Shown: positions 16,377 to 24,709 of the stretch, piece by piece
Layout of the letters: every line of letters starts with the position of its first letter
Numbering within the stretch: position 1 is the stretch's first letter
From: Deltaproteobacteria bacterium
Lineage (GTDB): Bacteria > Myxococcota_A > UBA9160 > JAFDDA01
Length of the DNA: 63,483 nucleotides
Direction: 5' to 3'
NCBI GenBank assembly: GCA_019311105.1
Contig: JAFDDA010000008.1
Coordinates: 1 to 63,483 of the forward strand
Notes under the pieces: model-generated
Database searches by the model: none
What the model saw: only the letters and a program-made list of their open reading frames with translations
What the model was told of the DNA's origin: nothing
Program-made: the position numbers and the translations under genes

Positions 16377-19063
16377 GCCTCTTCTCGCCCGAGCCGCTCG
16401 CGCAAACTCGCGAGCAGGGAGAGGGCCTCCCGAGGTGTCGTCTCATCCGGGTCGAGAGAACGCAGGGCCGCGAGCACGGCCTCCTCCTCGGGGTCGCGGG
16501 GCGTACCCCCGCCGAACAGACCGAGCTGCCCATCGCCGGGCGCGGCGCCCGAGGCCAGCCGCGGCCGGCCCTCCCCGTCGAACTCGCCGGACTCGAGGTT
16601 CGCGAGGATCTCGCGCGCGCGACGGATCACGGCATCCGGCAGCCCGGCAAGCCGCGCGACCTGGATCCCGTAGGAACGGCTCGCGCCCCCTTCCGCCAGG
16701 CGTCGCAGGAATACCACCTCGTCCTTCCACTCCCGGACCTCGAAGTGGGCGTTGCCGACGTGTTCCTTGGTGGCCGCTAGGTCGGTGAGCTCGTGATAGT
16801 GCGTCGCGAAGAGGGTCCGCGGCCGGAGGCCCGGCGTGTCGTGGAGATACTCCGCCACCGACCAGGCAATCGACAGGCCGTCGAATGTGCTCGTTCCGCG
16901 GCCGATCTCGTCGAGGATCACGAGGCTGCGTTGCGAGGCGAGCGAAAGGATTTCCGCAGCTTCTCGCATCTCGACCATGAAGGTCGACTCGCCACGCGCC
17001 AACCGATCGGAGGCACCGACGCGCGTGAAGACGCGGTCGACGATCCCGATGCGGGCGGCGTCGGCCGGGACGAAGGAGCCCATCTGAGCGAGCAGCACGA
17101 TCAACGCGACCTGTCGCAGGTAGGTGCTCTTGCCCGACATGTTCGGCCCGGTGAGGATCCAGAGTGTCGTCGCCTCCGGATCGAGGGACGTGTCGTTCGG
17201 GACGAACCCATCGCCGCCTTCGGCGAGGAGCAGGGGCTCGATGACCGGGTGCCGCCCCGCCGTGATCTCGATCGCGCTCTCGCCGTCGACCACGGGCCGC
17301 ACCCAGCCCCCCTCCCGGGCCACCTCGGCCAGGGAGGCGAGCGCATCCACCGAACCGACCGCATCCGCCGCAGCCAGGATCGCGGCGCCGTGGCCCAGAA
17401 CCTGGTTGCGGACGTCTTCGAAGATCTCGCGTTCGAGGGCTGCGGCGCGGTCGTTCGCACCGAGCACCGTGCTCTCGATCTCACGGAGTTCGACCGTCGT
17501 GAAACGCTCGGCATTGGCGAGGGTCTGCTTGCGCTCGTAGTTCTCCGGCGTTCGCGCGAGATGGGCCTTCGTGACCTCGATCGCGTAGCCATGGACAGGG
17601 TGGAAGCGCATCTTCAACGTCGGGATCCCGGTGCGCTCGCGCTCGCGGGCTTCGAGCCCGGCGATCGTCTCCCGACCCTTCTTCGCCCCATCCCGCAACA
17701 CGTCGAGTTCGGGCCGGAACCCGGCGCGGATATAGCCCGTCTCGCCCGCTCCGCGTGAGCCACGCAGCAGGGCCGGCGGGTCGTCCACGATCGCTTCCGA
17801 CAGCAGACCGACGACATCAGGCACGGGCTCGGGCGGCGCAAGCGCGTCGGGCCGCCCCACCGCGGCGCCCGGGAGTGTGTCGGGATCGTCGGGGGCCAGC
17901 GCCTCCGCGACGTCGGGCAGAGCCGAGAGCGACTCGCGCAGAGCGGCGAGATCTCGAGGGGTAGCCCCCGGACGTCCCGCCTTGGCGAAGAGACGTTCGG
18001 GGTCGCGGACCCCGCCGAGGGCTTTGTGCAGCCGGGCTCGCAGCCGGTCGTGATCGGCCAGCCAGGCCACGCCGTCCTGCCGCGCGGCGATGCTCGAGGG
18101 TTCGATCAACGGGTAGGCGATCCAGCGGGCGAGTCGCCGGGCTCCGGGTGCCGAGGCGGTGCGATCGAGGGTGGCGATCAAGGTGCCCCGGCGGGTCCGA
18201 TCCTCGCTGCTCTCGAACAGTTCGAGGTGCTGACGCGTGGCGGCGTCGAGAACCATCGCATCCGAGAGCGCATAGCGGCGCAGGCGTCGCGTCTGGTGGA
18301 GCGCGAAGGGTTGGTTCGCGACCAGGTAGGCAAGGAGCGCTGCGGCAGCGCGGGCGCCCGGGTCCCGATCGTCTGCCCGCAGACCCTCCGCGTGCTCTGC
18401 AACGGGACCGGGGTCGAAGCGGGCCTCGGGCAACCGCGTCCGTGCGACCTCCGGGAGATGGAGTTCGAGCGTCGCCTCGAGTTCCGGTGTGCTCCCTTCG
18501 GGCAGCAACACCTCGCGCGGCCCGATCCGCTCGAGTTCTTCGATCAGCGCGGGCGGCAGCGCCCCCGGGCGGCCGCCCGGAACTCGCGCCGCGCGAAAGT
18601 CGCCCGTCGAGACGTCGAGGGCCGAGAGGCCCGCCTCGCCCTCGGCGCCGCACGGATAGAGCGCCACCAGCGCGACCTCCTGGCGCCCATCGAGGGCCTC
18701 GGGGTCGCCGACGAGGCCCGGAGTCACGACCTCCACCACCTCGCGCTTGACGATCTTCTTCGTTTTGCGCGGGTCTTCCACCTGCTCGCAGATGGCCACG
18801 CGACAGCCCGCATCGGTGAGCCGCTTCACGTAGCCGTCGACACTGTGGACGGGGATCCCGCACATCGGGACGGCGTCGGCCTTCCCCTTGTCGCGGGTCG
18901 TGAGTGTGATGTCGAGGATCGCCGACGCGCGCTCGGCGTCGTCCATGAACATCTCGTAGAAGTCGCCCATTCGGTACATCAAGATCGCGTCGGGGTGGTC
19001 GGCCTTGATCGCCAGGAACTGGCGCATCATCGGCGTCTCGAGGGCAGAGCGCGCCGCGCTCAC
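16373..19063 (-). CDS. mutS: DNA mismatch repair protein MutS
   Basis: MutS binds mismatches and starts repair with MutL. The 896-aa product has the mismatch-binding Phe-x-Glu motif in MYRMGDFYEMFMDDAE (near residue 35), connector and lever domains, clamp, and the C-terminal ABC ATPase with Walker A GPNMSGKSTYLRQ (about 636-648), Walker B SLVILDEIGRGTSTFDG and the ATHYHELTDL switch. A C-terminal helical dimerisation region follows. It starts inside the last codons of lapB (4-nt ATGA overlap) and ends overlapping glnD by 4 nt. A repair gene embedded between an envelope regulator and a nitrogen sensor is a tight, uncommon linkage. Confidence 0.97.
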   Translation of the reverse strand: MSAARSALETPMMRQFLAIKADHPDAILMYRMGDFYEMFMDDAERASAILDITLTTRDKGKADAVPMCGIPVHSVDGYVKRLTDAGCRVAICEQVEDPRKTKKIVKREVVEVVTPGLVGDPEALDGRQEVALVALYPCGAEGEAGLSALDVSTGDFRAARVPGGRPGALPPALIEELERIGPREVLLPEGSTPELEATLELHLPEVARTRLPEARFDPGPVAEHAEGLRADDRDPGARAAAALLAYLVANQPFALHQTRRLRRYALSDAMVLDAATRQHLELFESSEDRTRRGTLIATLDRTASAPGARRLARWIAYPLIEPSSIAARQDGVAWLADHDRLRARLHKALGGVRDPERLFAKAGRPGATPRDLAALRESLSALPDVAEALAPDDPDTLPGAAVGRPDALAPPEPVPDVVGLLSEAIVDDPPALLRGSRGAGETGYIRAGFRPELDVLRDGAKKGRETIAGLEARERERTGIPTLKMRFHPVHGYAIEVTKAHLARTPENYERKQTLANAERFTTVELREIESTVLGANDRAAALEREIFEDVRNQVLGHGAAILAAADAVGSVDALASLAEVAREGGWVRPVVDGESAIEITAGRHPVIEPLLLAEGGDGFVPNDTSLDPEATTLWILTGPNMSGKSTYLRQVALIVLLAQMGSFVPADAARIGIVDRVFTRVGASDRLARGESTFMVEMREAAEILSLASQRSLVILDEIGRGTSTFDGLSIAWSVAEYLHDTPGLRPRTLFATHYHELTDLAATKEHVGNAHFEVREWKDEVVFLRRLAEGGASRSYGIQVARLAGLPDAVIRRAREILANLESGEFDGEGRPRLASGAAPGDGQLGLFGGGTPRDPEEEAVLAALRSLDPDETTPREALSLLASLRERLGREEA

Positions 19064-20088
19064 TCGAGGCCCGCAGGGGGCGGTGTGCCGGGCGGACGTT
19101 CCAACACGGCCAGCAGCTCCGCGTAGGCCTTCAGGGCCTCGCCCTCGCGCCCTGCCTCGACGAGCGTACGGCCGAGCGCTGCGTGGGCTTCGAGGTCGGA
19201 CCCATCGTGGGCCAGGACGCGGCGGATCTCGTCCAACGCCGCGTCGGTCTCACCTCGCGCCGAGAGGCTCGTTGCCAGAGCGAGCCGAGCGTCGCTGTCG
19301 TTCGCGTCGCCCTCGATCCGCAGGGCAAGATACTTCTCGTAGTCGCGTTCCTTGCCCAAGGCCGCATACCCGGCAGCGAGTTCCGGGTAGACCCGCGGCC
19401 CGGCGCAGCGGTCGACCTCCGGAACCTTGCGCCAGGCGGAGAGGGCCTGACGCGTGCGCTTCTCCGCCGTCTCGATCCGCCCCAGGAGGACCCAGGCCTC
19501 GACGTTCTTCGGGTTGCGCTTCGTCGCGCGCTTCAGCGCCTTCCGCGCGTCCCCCGCGCGCCCTTCCGCCTCCGCGCTGCGCGCGAGTTCGAGGTGCAGC
19601 TCCGACTCCCGGGGGGCCGCGTCGCGGCCTTCGACCTTGGCCAGGCGGCGCTCGATCTCGATCGCACGCTCATGGTCCTGTGCCGTGGCCAGGAGGCTCG
19701 CCAGCTCCCGCAAGGAGCGTGCGTCCTTCGGCGTCCGGGAGAGCACCTCTTCGAACGAGGCGATCGCGCGCCGCAGGAAGCCGCCGGCCCGGAAGTCCGA
19801 AGCCAGCTCGCGCAGCACCTCGGCGCCGCGTTCCTGGCCGAGCTCGGGCCGAAGCAGGAGATTCTGGTGGACGCGGATCGCGCGGCCGATCTCACCGCGA
19901 TCGCGGTAGAGACGGCCCAGCATCAGGTAGGCATCGAGTTCGTCGGGGTCGAGCTGGGCGGCGCGCGCCAGCAGCTCCTGCGCCGTGTCGAGATCGTGGT
20001 CCAGCAGCGCGTAGAGCGCCTGCCGGACCGCCGCATCGGAGGTCTTCGGGGCGCGCGGCCGATCGAACGCGCGCTTCCACCACGGCAT
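19060..20088 (-). CDS. lapB: TPR protein, LapB/YciM-like lipopolysaccharide assembly regulator
   Basis: LapB tethers LpxC to FtsH to control LPS synthesis. ATG 20088 gives MPWWKRAFDRPR and a 342-aa product; the frame remains open upstream through the lapA end but that part is not protein-like. LapB-type TPR helices are visible: ALLDHDLDTAQELLARAAQLDPDELDAYLMLGRLYRDRGE (in parts), IRVHQNLLLRPELG, FEEVLSRTPKDARSLRELASLLATAQDHERAI. The lapA gene lies directly upstream, 5 nt away, which supports the assignment. Two differences from E. coli LapB: no C-terminal Cys4 rubredoxin domain and no N-terminal membrane helix in this reading. The membrane anchor may be supplied by LapA. Confidence 0.8.
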   Translation of the reverse strand: MPWWKRAFDRPRAPKTSDAAVRQALYALLDHDLDTAQELLARAAQLDPDELDAYLMLGRLYRDRGEIGRAIRVHQNLLLRPELGQERGAEVLRELASDFRAGGFLRRAIASFEEVLSRTPKDARSLRELASLLATAQDHERAIEIERRLAKVEGRDAAPRESELHLELARSAEAEGRAGDARKALKRATKRNPKNVEAWVLLGRIETAEKRTRQALSAWRKVPEVDRCAGPRVYPELAAGYAALGKERDYEKYLALRIEGDANDSDARLALATSLSARGETDAALDEIRRVLAHDGSDLEAHAALGRTLVEAGREGEALKAYAELLAVLERPPGTPPPAGLE

Positions 20089-20093
20089 CTGGC

Positions 20094-20453
20094 TTACCCG
20101 CTCCGCTCGTTCTCGAGAGCCGCCGGGCTCTCGGCCGCCGCACCGGAGTCGTCGCTGGCCACGAGCGGCAGGTTTCGCATCTGGTGGATCTCGGTCTCGA
20201 GGCCCTCGGCCGTCTTGCGGTAGCGCCGCGCAACGAGGCCCTGCTTGGTCAACTCGAATAGCGACAGGAAGCCCGCCACCAGAGCGCCCGAGCCGAAGGC
20301 GATCAGGATCACCGCCCACAAGGGCACGTTGGTGAATTCGCCCGCAACGTAGTTCACGACCACCGGGTCGGCGTTTCGCGAGGCGAAGCTCCACCCGAGG
20401 ACCATGATCCCCACGAAGAAGGCCAGCACGAACAGACGACGGACGATCCGCAT
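20094..20453 (-). CDS. lapA: LapA domain protein (DUF1049)
   Basis: A 119-aa inner-membrane protein with two helices (about 5-25 and 43-65) separated by a short NADPVVVNYVAGEFTNVPLW segment that matches the LapA/DUF1049 family, then a cytoplasmic coiled region. LapA works with LapB in LPS biogenesis control. The order ihfB-lapA-lapB is the same as in many proteobacteria downstream of rpsA. The tail is acidic and Ala/Ser-rich. It starts 36 nt after ihfB and is followed by lapB after 5 nt. Confidence 0.88.
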   Translation of the reverse strand: MRIVRRLFVLAFFVGIMVLGWSFASRNADPVVVNYVAGEFTNVPLWAVILIAFGSGALVAGFLSLFELTKQGLVARRYRKTAEGLETEIHQMRNLPLVASDDSGAAAESPAALENERSG

Positions 20454-20489
20454 AAGATTCCTCGAGCGCCTTGGGGTTCGAACGTCAGC

Positions 20490-20801
20490 CTAGGAGAGAT
20501 CCGGGCTCCCGCCATCCGAGACGCTCGAGTCCACCATCTCCTTCAGCTCCTTGCCGACCTTGAAGAACGGCGTCCGCTTCGCGGGGATGTGCACTTCTTC
20601 CCCGGTCTTCGGGTTCCGCCCCTCCCGGGCCTCACGAATCTTGACCTGGAAACTGCCAAAGCCCCGGATCTCGATCCGCTCGCCCGTCTTCAACGCCTCG
20701 GTCATGGAGTCGAAGATGGTATTGACGACGACCTCGGTGTCCTTCTTCGAGATGTGCGGGGTCTGCTCCGCGACCTTCTCGATCAGCCCACTCTTCGTCA
20801 T
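20490..20801 (-). CDS. ihfB: Integration host factor beta subunit / HU family DNA-bending protein
   Basis: A 103-aa HU/IHF protein starting MTKSGLIEKVAEQTPHISKK. The beta-arm region GERIEIRGFGSFQVKIREAR and GRNPKTGEEVHIPAKRTPFFKVGKEL carries the conserved Pro that intercalates into DNA. MTKSxLIExxA, GERIEIRGFGSF and the position after rpsA favour IhfB over HU. It normally bends DNA as a heterodimer with IhfA, whose gene is not in the window. The tail SVSDGGSPDLS is slightly longer than usual. The 146-nt space before it contains two strong hairpins. Confidence 0.9.
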   Translation of the reverse strand: MTKSGLIEKVAEQTPHISKKDTEVVVNTIFDSMTEALKTGERIEIRGFGSFQVKIREAREGRNPKTGEEVHIPAKRTPFFKVGKELKEMVDSSVSDGGSPDLS

Positions 20802-20865
20802 CGGTCTCCCCTACCGCCCCGGCTGTTGCCGGGCGCGCCATTGGGTGCCACCCCCCAAACGTTCC

Positions 20866-20902
20866 GGTGTTCTCGAGGCTGGCACCCGCCCCCGAGAACA
20901 CC
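20866..20902 (-). promoter_or_regulatory. Hairpin 2 in the rpsA-ihfB spacer (10-bp perfect stem)
   Basis: On the minus strand the arms GGTGTTCTCG (rc of 20893-20902) and CGAGAACACC (rc of 20866-20875) pair perfectly over 10 bp with a 17-nt loop; flanking bases extend the stem with one bulge. No T-run follows, so it is not a classical intrinsic terminator. It could stabilise or process the rpsA mRNA end or attenuate ihfB expression. Confidence 0.6.
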
Positions 20903-20942
20903 CGGCGTCACTCGCAGCCCTGCGGCCGCGAGCGACGCCGGG
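20901..20942 (-). promoter_or_regulatory. Hairpin 1 just after the rpsA stop (15-bp stem with one G-U)
   Basis: Arms 20928-20942 and 20901-20915 pair over 15 bp on the minus-strand RNA (CCCGGCGUCGCUCGC with GCGAGUGACGCCGGG), with one G-U pair and a 12-nt loop. On the plus strand the same site would be an A-C mismatch, so the fold suits RNA made from the rpsA strand. It begins 5 nt after the rpsA stop. There is no U-tract. Confidence 0.65.
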
Positions 20943-20947
20943 CGACG

Positions 20948-22651
20948 TCACTCGTCGCCCGAGGTTTCGGCCTCCTTCTCGGCCATCTTCTCCTTGAGGA
21001 GATCGCCGAGCGTCGCCGTCTGCTGACGGCTCTGCTCCTTGGCCACCTTCTTCAGGGCCGCACGTTCGGCCTTGTCGGTCAGCGCCCGGATGGACAGGGA
21101 GATCTTCTGCTCCCCCGGGTCCACCTTCGTGATCAGCGCCGTCACGGTCTCCCCGGCGGTCACGACATCCGTCGGCTTCTCCACGGGCTCTGCGGACAGC
21201 TCGGAGCTGTAGATCAGCCCCTCGATGCCCTCTTCGAGCTTCACGAAGGCACCGAAGTCGGTGACGTTCGTGACCTCGCCCTGAATCTCGGTCCCCATCG
21301 GGTACCGCTTCTGGATGTCGTTCCACGGGTTGGCCTCGAGCTGCTTGATCCCCAGGGAGAACTTCTCGTTGTCCTTGTCGATCTTCAGCACGACGGCGGA
21401 GAGCTCATCGCCCTTCTGGAACTTCTCGCTCGGGTGCTTGATCTGCTCTGTCCACGAGATGTCCGAGACGTGCACGAGGCCATCGATGCCCTCTTCGAGG
21501 CCCACGAAGACGCCGAAGTTGGTGATGTTCCGCACCTGGCCCGAGACGTGCGTCCCGACCGGGTACTTCTCCTCGATGACGTCCCACGGGTTCTCCTCGA
21601 TCTGCTTCATGCCGAGGGAGATCTTGCGGTTGCTCTCGTCCACGTCGAGCACCACGGCCTCGACCACGTCGTTCTGCGAGACGACCTTGGACGGGTGCTT
21701 CACCCGCTTGGTCCAGCTCATCTCCGAGACGTGGATCAGGCCCTCGATGCCGGCCTCGAGTTCGAGGAACGCACCGTAGTCGGTGAGCGCCACGACCTTG
21801 CCCGACACGCGCTTCCCGATCGGGTAGCGCATGCTCGCATCGACCCACGGATCCGGCTGGATCTGCTTGAGACCGAGCGAAACGCGCTCCGTCTCCTGGT
21901 CGAACTTGAGCACCTTGACCTTGATCTCCTCACCCACCTGGAAGAGCTCCGACGGGTGATTGACGCGGCCCCACGACATGTCGGTCACGTGGAGCAGGCC
22001 GTCGATGCCGCCGAGGTCGATGAACGCGCCGTAGTCCGTGAGGTTCTTGATGACGCCGTCGACGATCTGATCCTCCTGGATCTGACCCAGCGTCTCCTCG
22101 CGAAGCTTCTTGCGCTCCTTCTCCAGCAGCACACGACGCGAGAGCACGATGTTCCCACGCCGCTGATTGAACTTGATGATCTTGAACTCGAGGCGCTTGC
22201 CGAGCATGTCCTCGAGGTTCCGGATGGGCCGCAGATCGACCTGGGAGCCCGGCAGGAACGCCTTCACTCCAATGTCGACGGCGAGCCCGCCCTTCACGCG
22301 CGAGACGATGGTGCCCTCGACGGCACGGTCCTCGTCATAGGCATCGCTGATCGTGTTCCACAGCCGGACGCGGTCCGCCTTCTCCTTGGAGAGGACGATG
22401 CGGCCCTCTTCGTCCTCGGTGGACTCCACGAGGACGTCCACGACGTCGCCCACCTTGATGAGCATCGTCCCGTCTTCGTTCATGAACTCCCATGCGTCGA
22501 CGAGTCCTTCGGACTTGAACCCCACGTCCACCTGGACGTGGTCGGAGTCGATCGCGGCGACGGTGCCTTCGACGACCTCTCCTTCTTTGACTTCCTTCAC
22601 GCTCTGTTCGAACAGATCGGCGAAGGATTCTCCCTGTACCTGATCGGTCAT
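20948..22651 (-). CDS. rpsA: 30S ribosomal protein S1
   Basis: S1 binds mRNA at the 30S subunit to start translation. The 567 residues hold six S1 (OB-fold) repeats, roughly 20-87, 105-170, 190-258, 275-345, 362-432 and 449-518. Repeats 3-6 show the clear pattern G-x-V-x-x-x-T-D/N-F/Y-G-A/V-F-V-x-L with GLxHVSE/DxSW (for example NLTDYGAFIDLGGIDGLLHV). The first two repeats are the divergent ribosome-docking ones. The charged tail ends AEKEAETSGDE. It overlaps tyrA by 4 nt. In many proteobacteria cmk lies directly upstream; here it does not. Two hairpins follow the stop. Confidence 0.97.
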   Translation of the reverse strand: MTDQVQGESFADLFEQSVKEVKEGEVVEGTVAAIDSDHVQVDVGFKSEGLVDAWEFMNEDGTMLIKVGDVVDVLVESTEDEEGRIVLSKEKADRVRLWNTISDAYDEDRAVEGTIVSRVKGGLAVDIGVKAFLPGSQVDLRPIRNLEDMLGKRLEFKIIKFNQRRGNIVLSRRVLLEKERKKLREETLGQIQEDQIVDGVIKNLTDYGAFIDLGGIDGLLHVTDMSWGRVNHPSELFQVGEEIKVKVLKFDQETERVSLGLKQIQPDPWVDASMRYPIGKRVSGKVVALTDYGAFLELEAGIEGLIHVSEMSWTKRVKHPSKVVSQNDVVEAVVLDVDESNRKISLGMKQIEENPWDVIEEKYPVGTHVSGQVRNITNFGVFVGLEEGIDGLVHVSDISWTEQIKHPSEKFQKGDELSAVVLKIDKDNEKFSLGIKQLEANPWNDIQKRYPMGTEIQGEVTNVTDFGAFVKLEEGIEGLIYSSELSAEPVEKPTDVVTAGETVTALITKVDPGEQKISLSIRALTDKAERAALKKVAKEQSRQQTATLGDLLKEKMAEKEAETSGDE

Positions 22652-23613
22652 TCGTTCTTCTTACCTTTCGGGGTGGCCGCCTCTTGGGCAGCCTGAATTT
22701 CCAGGTTTTCGCCCCCGGATCGGGCTTCGGAATCGGAATTGGCTTCGCCGTGGCCGGCGGCGAGCGTGCGGGCGAGCACGGCGCGGGCCTGGGCGATGGA
22801 TCGTTCGAGCGCGTCGCCATCGCCGGCTTCGAGCTCGGCCGCAAAGCGGCGCAGCTCTTCGGCCACCTCGCGGAGCGGTCCGGCGATCGATTTGGCGTTG
22901 GCGACCAGGATGTCGCTCCACAGTTCGGAATCGCTCTGGGCGATGCGCGTGAAGTCGCGGAAGCCGCTGCCGCCGAGGCGCCCCGCCGCCACGGGCGCGG
23001 CCTCGAGGCTCTTGGCGAAGGCGAAGGCGAGCACATGGGGCACGTGGCTCACCCAGGCGACCTCCGCGTCGTGCTGGCCCGGCTCGCGATGCACGACCCG
23101 CGCGCCGAGCAGGCTCCAGAAGGCGGCGATCCGCTCGACGGCCTCCGGGTCGGTGTCGGCGCTGGCCGTGACCACGCAGGGTGCATCGGCAAAAAGGTCC
23201 GGCTCCGCGTGTTCGACGCCCCGCAGGTGACTCCCGGCCATCGGGTGCGAACCCACGTAGGGAACGCCCGGCGGAAGCAGCCCCGGAAGGGTCTCGGCCA
23301 AGACACCCTTCACGCTGCCGACGTCGGTGACGATCGTCCCCGGCCGCAGGTGGGGCGCCGCGCGGCGCAGCTGGTCGGCCATGGCGGTCACGGGAGTTGC
23401 GAGGATTACGAGGTCTGCGGCATCCACCGCCCGCTCGACCGAGGCCGTGGCGTCGATGACGCCGCGCCGGACCGCCTCGTCGAGGGCTTCCCGCCGTCGG
23501 CCCGTGCCCACGACGGTCCGCGCCGCGCCACGCTCGCGCGCGGCCAAGGCCACCGATCCGCCGAGCAATCCGAGGCCCAGCACGGCCACGCGTTCGAAGC
23601 GTCCCTCGGCCAT
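22648..23613 (-). CDS. tyrA: Prephenate dehydrogenase
   Basis: TyrA oxidatively decarboxylates prephenate to 4-hydroxyphenylpyruvate for tyrosine. The product (321 aa from ATG 23613) has an NAD(P)-binding Rossmann start VAVLGLGLLGGSVALA, ILATPV, TDVGSVKG, GSHPMAGSHLRGVEHA and the helical domain with WVSHVPHVLAFAFAKSL. No ACT domain is present. A 35-40-residue low-complexity tail (EANSDSEARSGGENLE, ending TPKGKKNE) follows the catalytic domain. The start shares one base with the hisC stop (TGATG) and the end overlaps rpsA by 4 nt. AroA, often fused to or following TyrA here, is missing. Confidence 0.95.
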   Translation of the reverse strand: MAEGRFERVAVLGLGLLGGSVALAARERGAARTVVGTGRRREALDEAVRRGVIDATASVERAVDAADLVILATPVTAMADQLRRAAPHLRPGTIVTDVGSVKGVLAETLPGLLPPGVPYVGSHPMAGSHLRGVEHAEPDLFADAPCVVTASADTDPEAVERIAAFWSLLGARVVHREPGQHDAEVAWVSHVPHVLAFAFAKSLEAAPVAAGRLGGSGFRDFTRIAQSDSELWSDILVANAKSIAGPLREVAEELRRFAAELEAGDGDALERSIAQARAVLARTLAAGHGEANSDSEARSGGENLEIQAAQEAATPKGKKNE

Positions 23614-24707
23614 CACGCGCCCTCTCGCAGGCGTCGCAAGGCCTTGACCAGACGTTCGTTCTCTTCGGGGAGTCCCACGGTCACACGCACGTGTTCCGGC
23701 AGGCCGAAGCCCGCCATCCCCCGCACAAACACACCCTCGCGCACGAGGGCTGCGTCGACACCGGCTCCCGTGCGAGCGAGCAGGAAGTTCGAATCGCTCG
23801 GTGTGACCTCGATGTCGAGGGCCCCGAGTTCCGTCTCGAGGTAGGCCATCCCGCGCGCGTTGAGCTCCCGCGACCGCGTGACGTGCTCTTCGTCGTCGAT
23901 CGCCGCAACGGCGGCGGCCTGGGCCATCGCGTTCAGGCTGAACGGGTGGCGCGAGCGCTCGAGATAGCTTGCGAATTCGGGCGTCGTGACGCCGTAGCCC
24001 ACGCGCAGGCCAGCCAGCCCGTAGATCTTCGAGAGCGTCCGCAGCACGATCGTGGCCGGACGACGCTCCACCCAAGCGAGTGCATCCGGGAAGTCGTCTC
24101 GGCGGACGTACTCGACATAGGCCTCGTCCACGACGAGCACGACGTTCTCGGGCAAGGACGCCGCAAAGCGGTCGAACGCCTCGGCACCGACGGAGGTGCC
24201 CGTCGGGTTGTTCGGGTTGCACACGAACACGATCTTCGTGCGCTCGGTGATCGCGGCTGCCAGGCCTTCGAGATCGTGCACGTGGTCGGCATCGAGGGGC
24301 ACCGCCACCGGCGTCGCGCCCATGCCCTTCACCACGATCGGGTACATGGCGAACGACGGCCACGCGTAGACGACCTCGTCCCCAGGGCTGAGGAAGGTCT
24401 TCGCGAGCAACTCGAGGATCTCGTCGGAGCCGTTGCCGAGGACGAGGCCCGCCTCGGGGACGGCGAGGCGTTGGGCGAGCTTCCGGCGCAAAGCCAGGCC
24501 GTGCCCGTCCGGATAGCGGTGCACGCCATCCACGGCCGCGTGCAACGCCGCCACCGCACGCGGCGACGGCCCGAGCGCGTTCTCGTTCAACCCGAGCTTC
24601 ACGGAGCCCTGGAGCCCGAGCTCACGCTCGATCTCCTCGATGGGCTTCCCGGGCTCGTAGGGCTCGAGGTCGCGCACGTGGGCATTGACGAGGTCGGCGA
24701 TCGACAT
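23613..24707 (-). CDS. hisC: Histidinol-phosphate/aromatic aminotransferase
   Basis: A class I/II PLP aminotransferase of 364 aa with the HisC family set: LGLNENALGPSPRAVAAL, GNGSDEILELLAKTFL, VVYAWPSFAMYPI, VFVCNPNNPTGTSV, DEAYVEYVRRDDFPD, the PLP-Lys in VLRTLSKIYGLAGLRVGY and the C-terminal FLLARTGAG...VFVRGMAGFGLPEHVRVTVG Arg region. Between pheA and tyrA it probably serves as the aromatic aminotransferase for phenylalanine and tyrosine and could also act in histidine synthesis. No other his gene is in the window. It starts 2 nt after pheA. Confidence 0.93.
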   Translation of the reverse strand: MSIADLVNAHVRDLEPYEPGKPIEEIERELGLQGSVKLGLNENALGPSPRAVAALHAAVDGVHRYPDGHGLALRRKLAQRLAVPEAGLVLGNGSDEILELLAKTFLSPGDEVVYAWPSFAMYPIVVKGMGATPVAVPLDADHVHDLEGLAAAITERTKIVFVCNPNNPTGTSVGAEAFDRFAASLPENVVLVVDEAYVEYVRRDDFPDALAWVERRPATIVLRTLSKIYGLAGLRVGYGVTTPEFASYLERSRHPFSLNAMAQAAAVAAIDDEEHVTRSRELNARGMAYLETELGALDIEVTPSDSNFLLARTGAGVDAALVREGVFVRGMAGFGLPEHVRVTVGLPEENERLVKALRRLREGA

Positions 24708-24709
24708 GA

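Noticed and set aside
20866..20942. Rho-independent terminator after rpsA
   Set aside because: Stems are strong but no T-run follows either one; kept only as structural elements.
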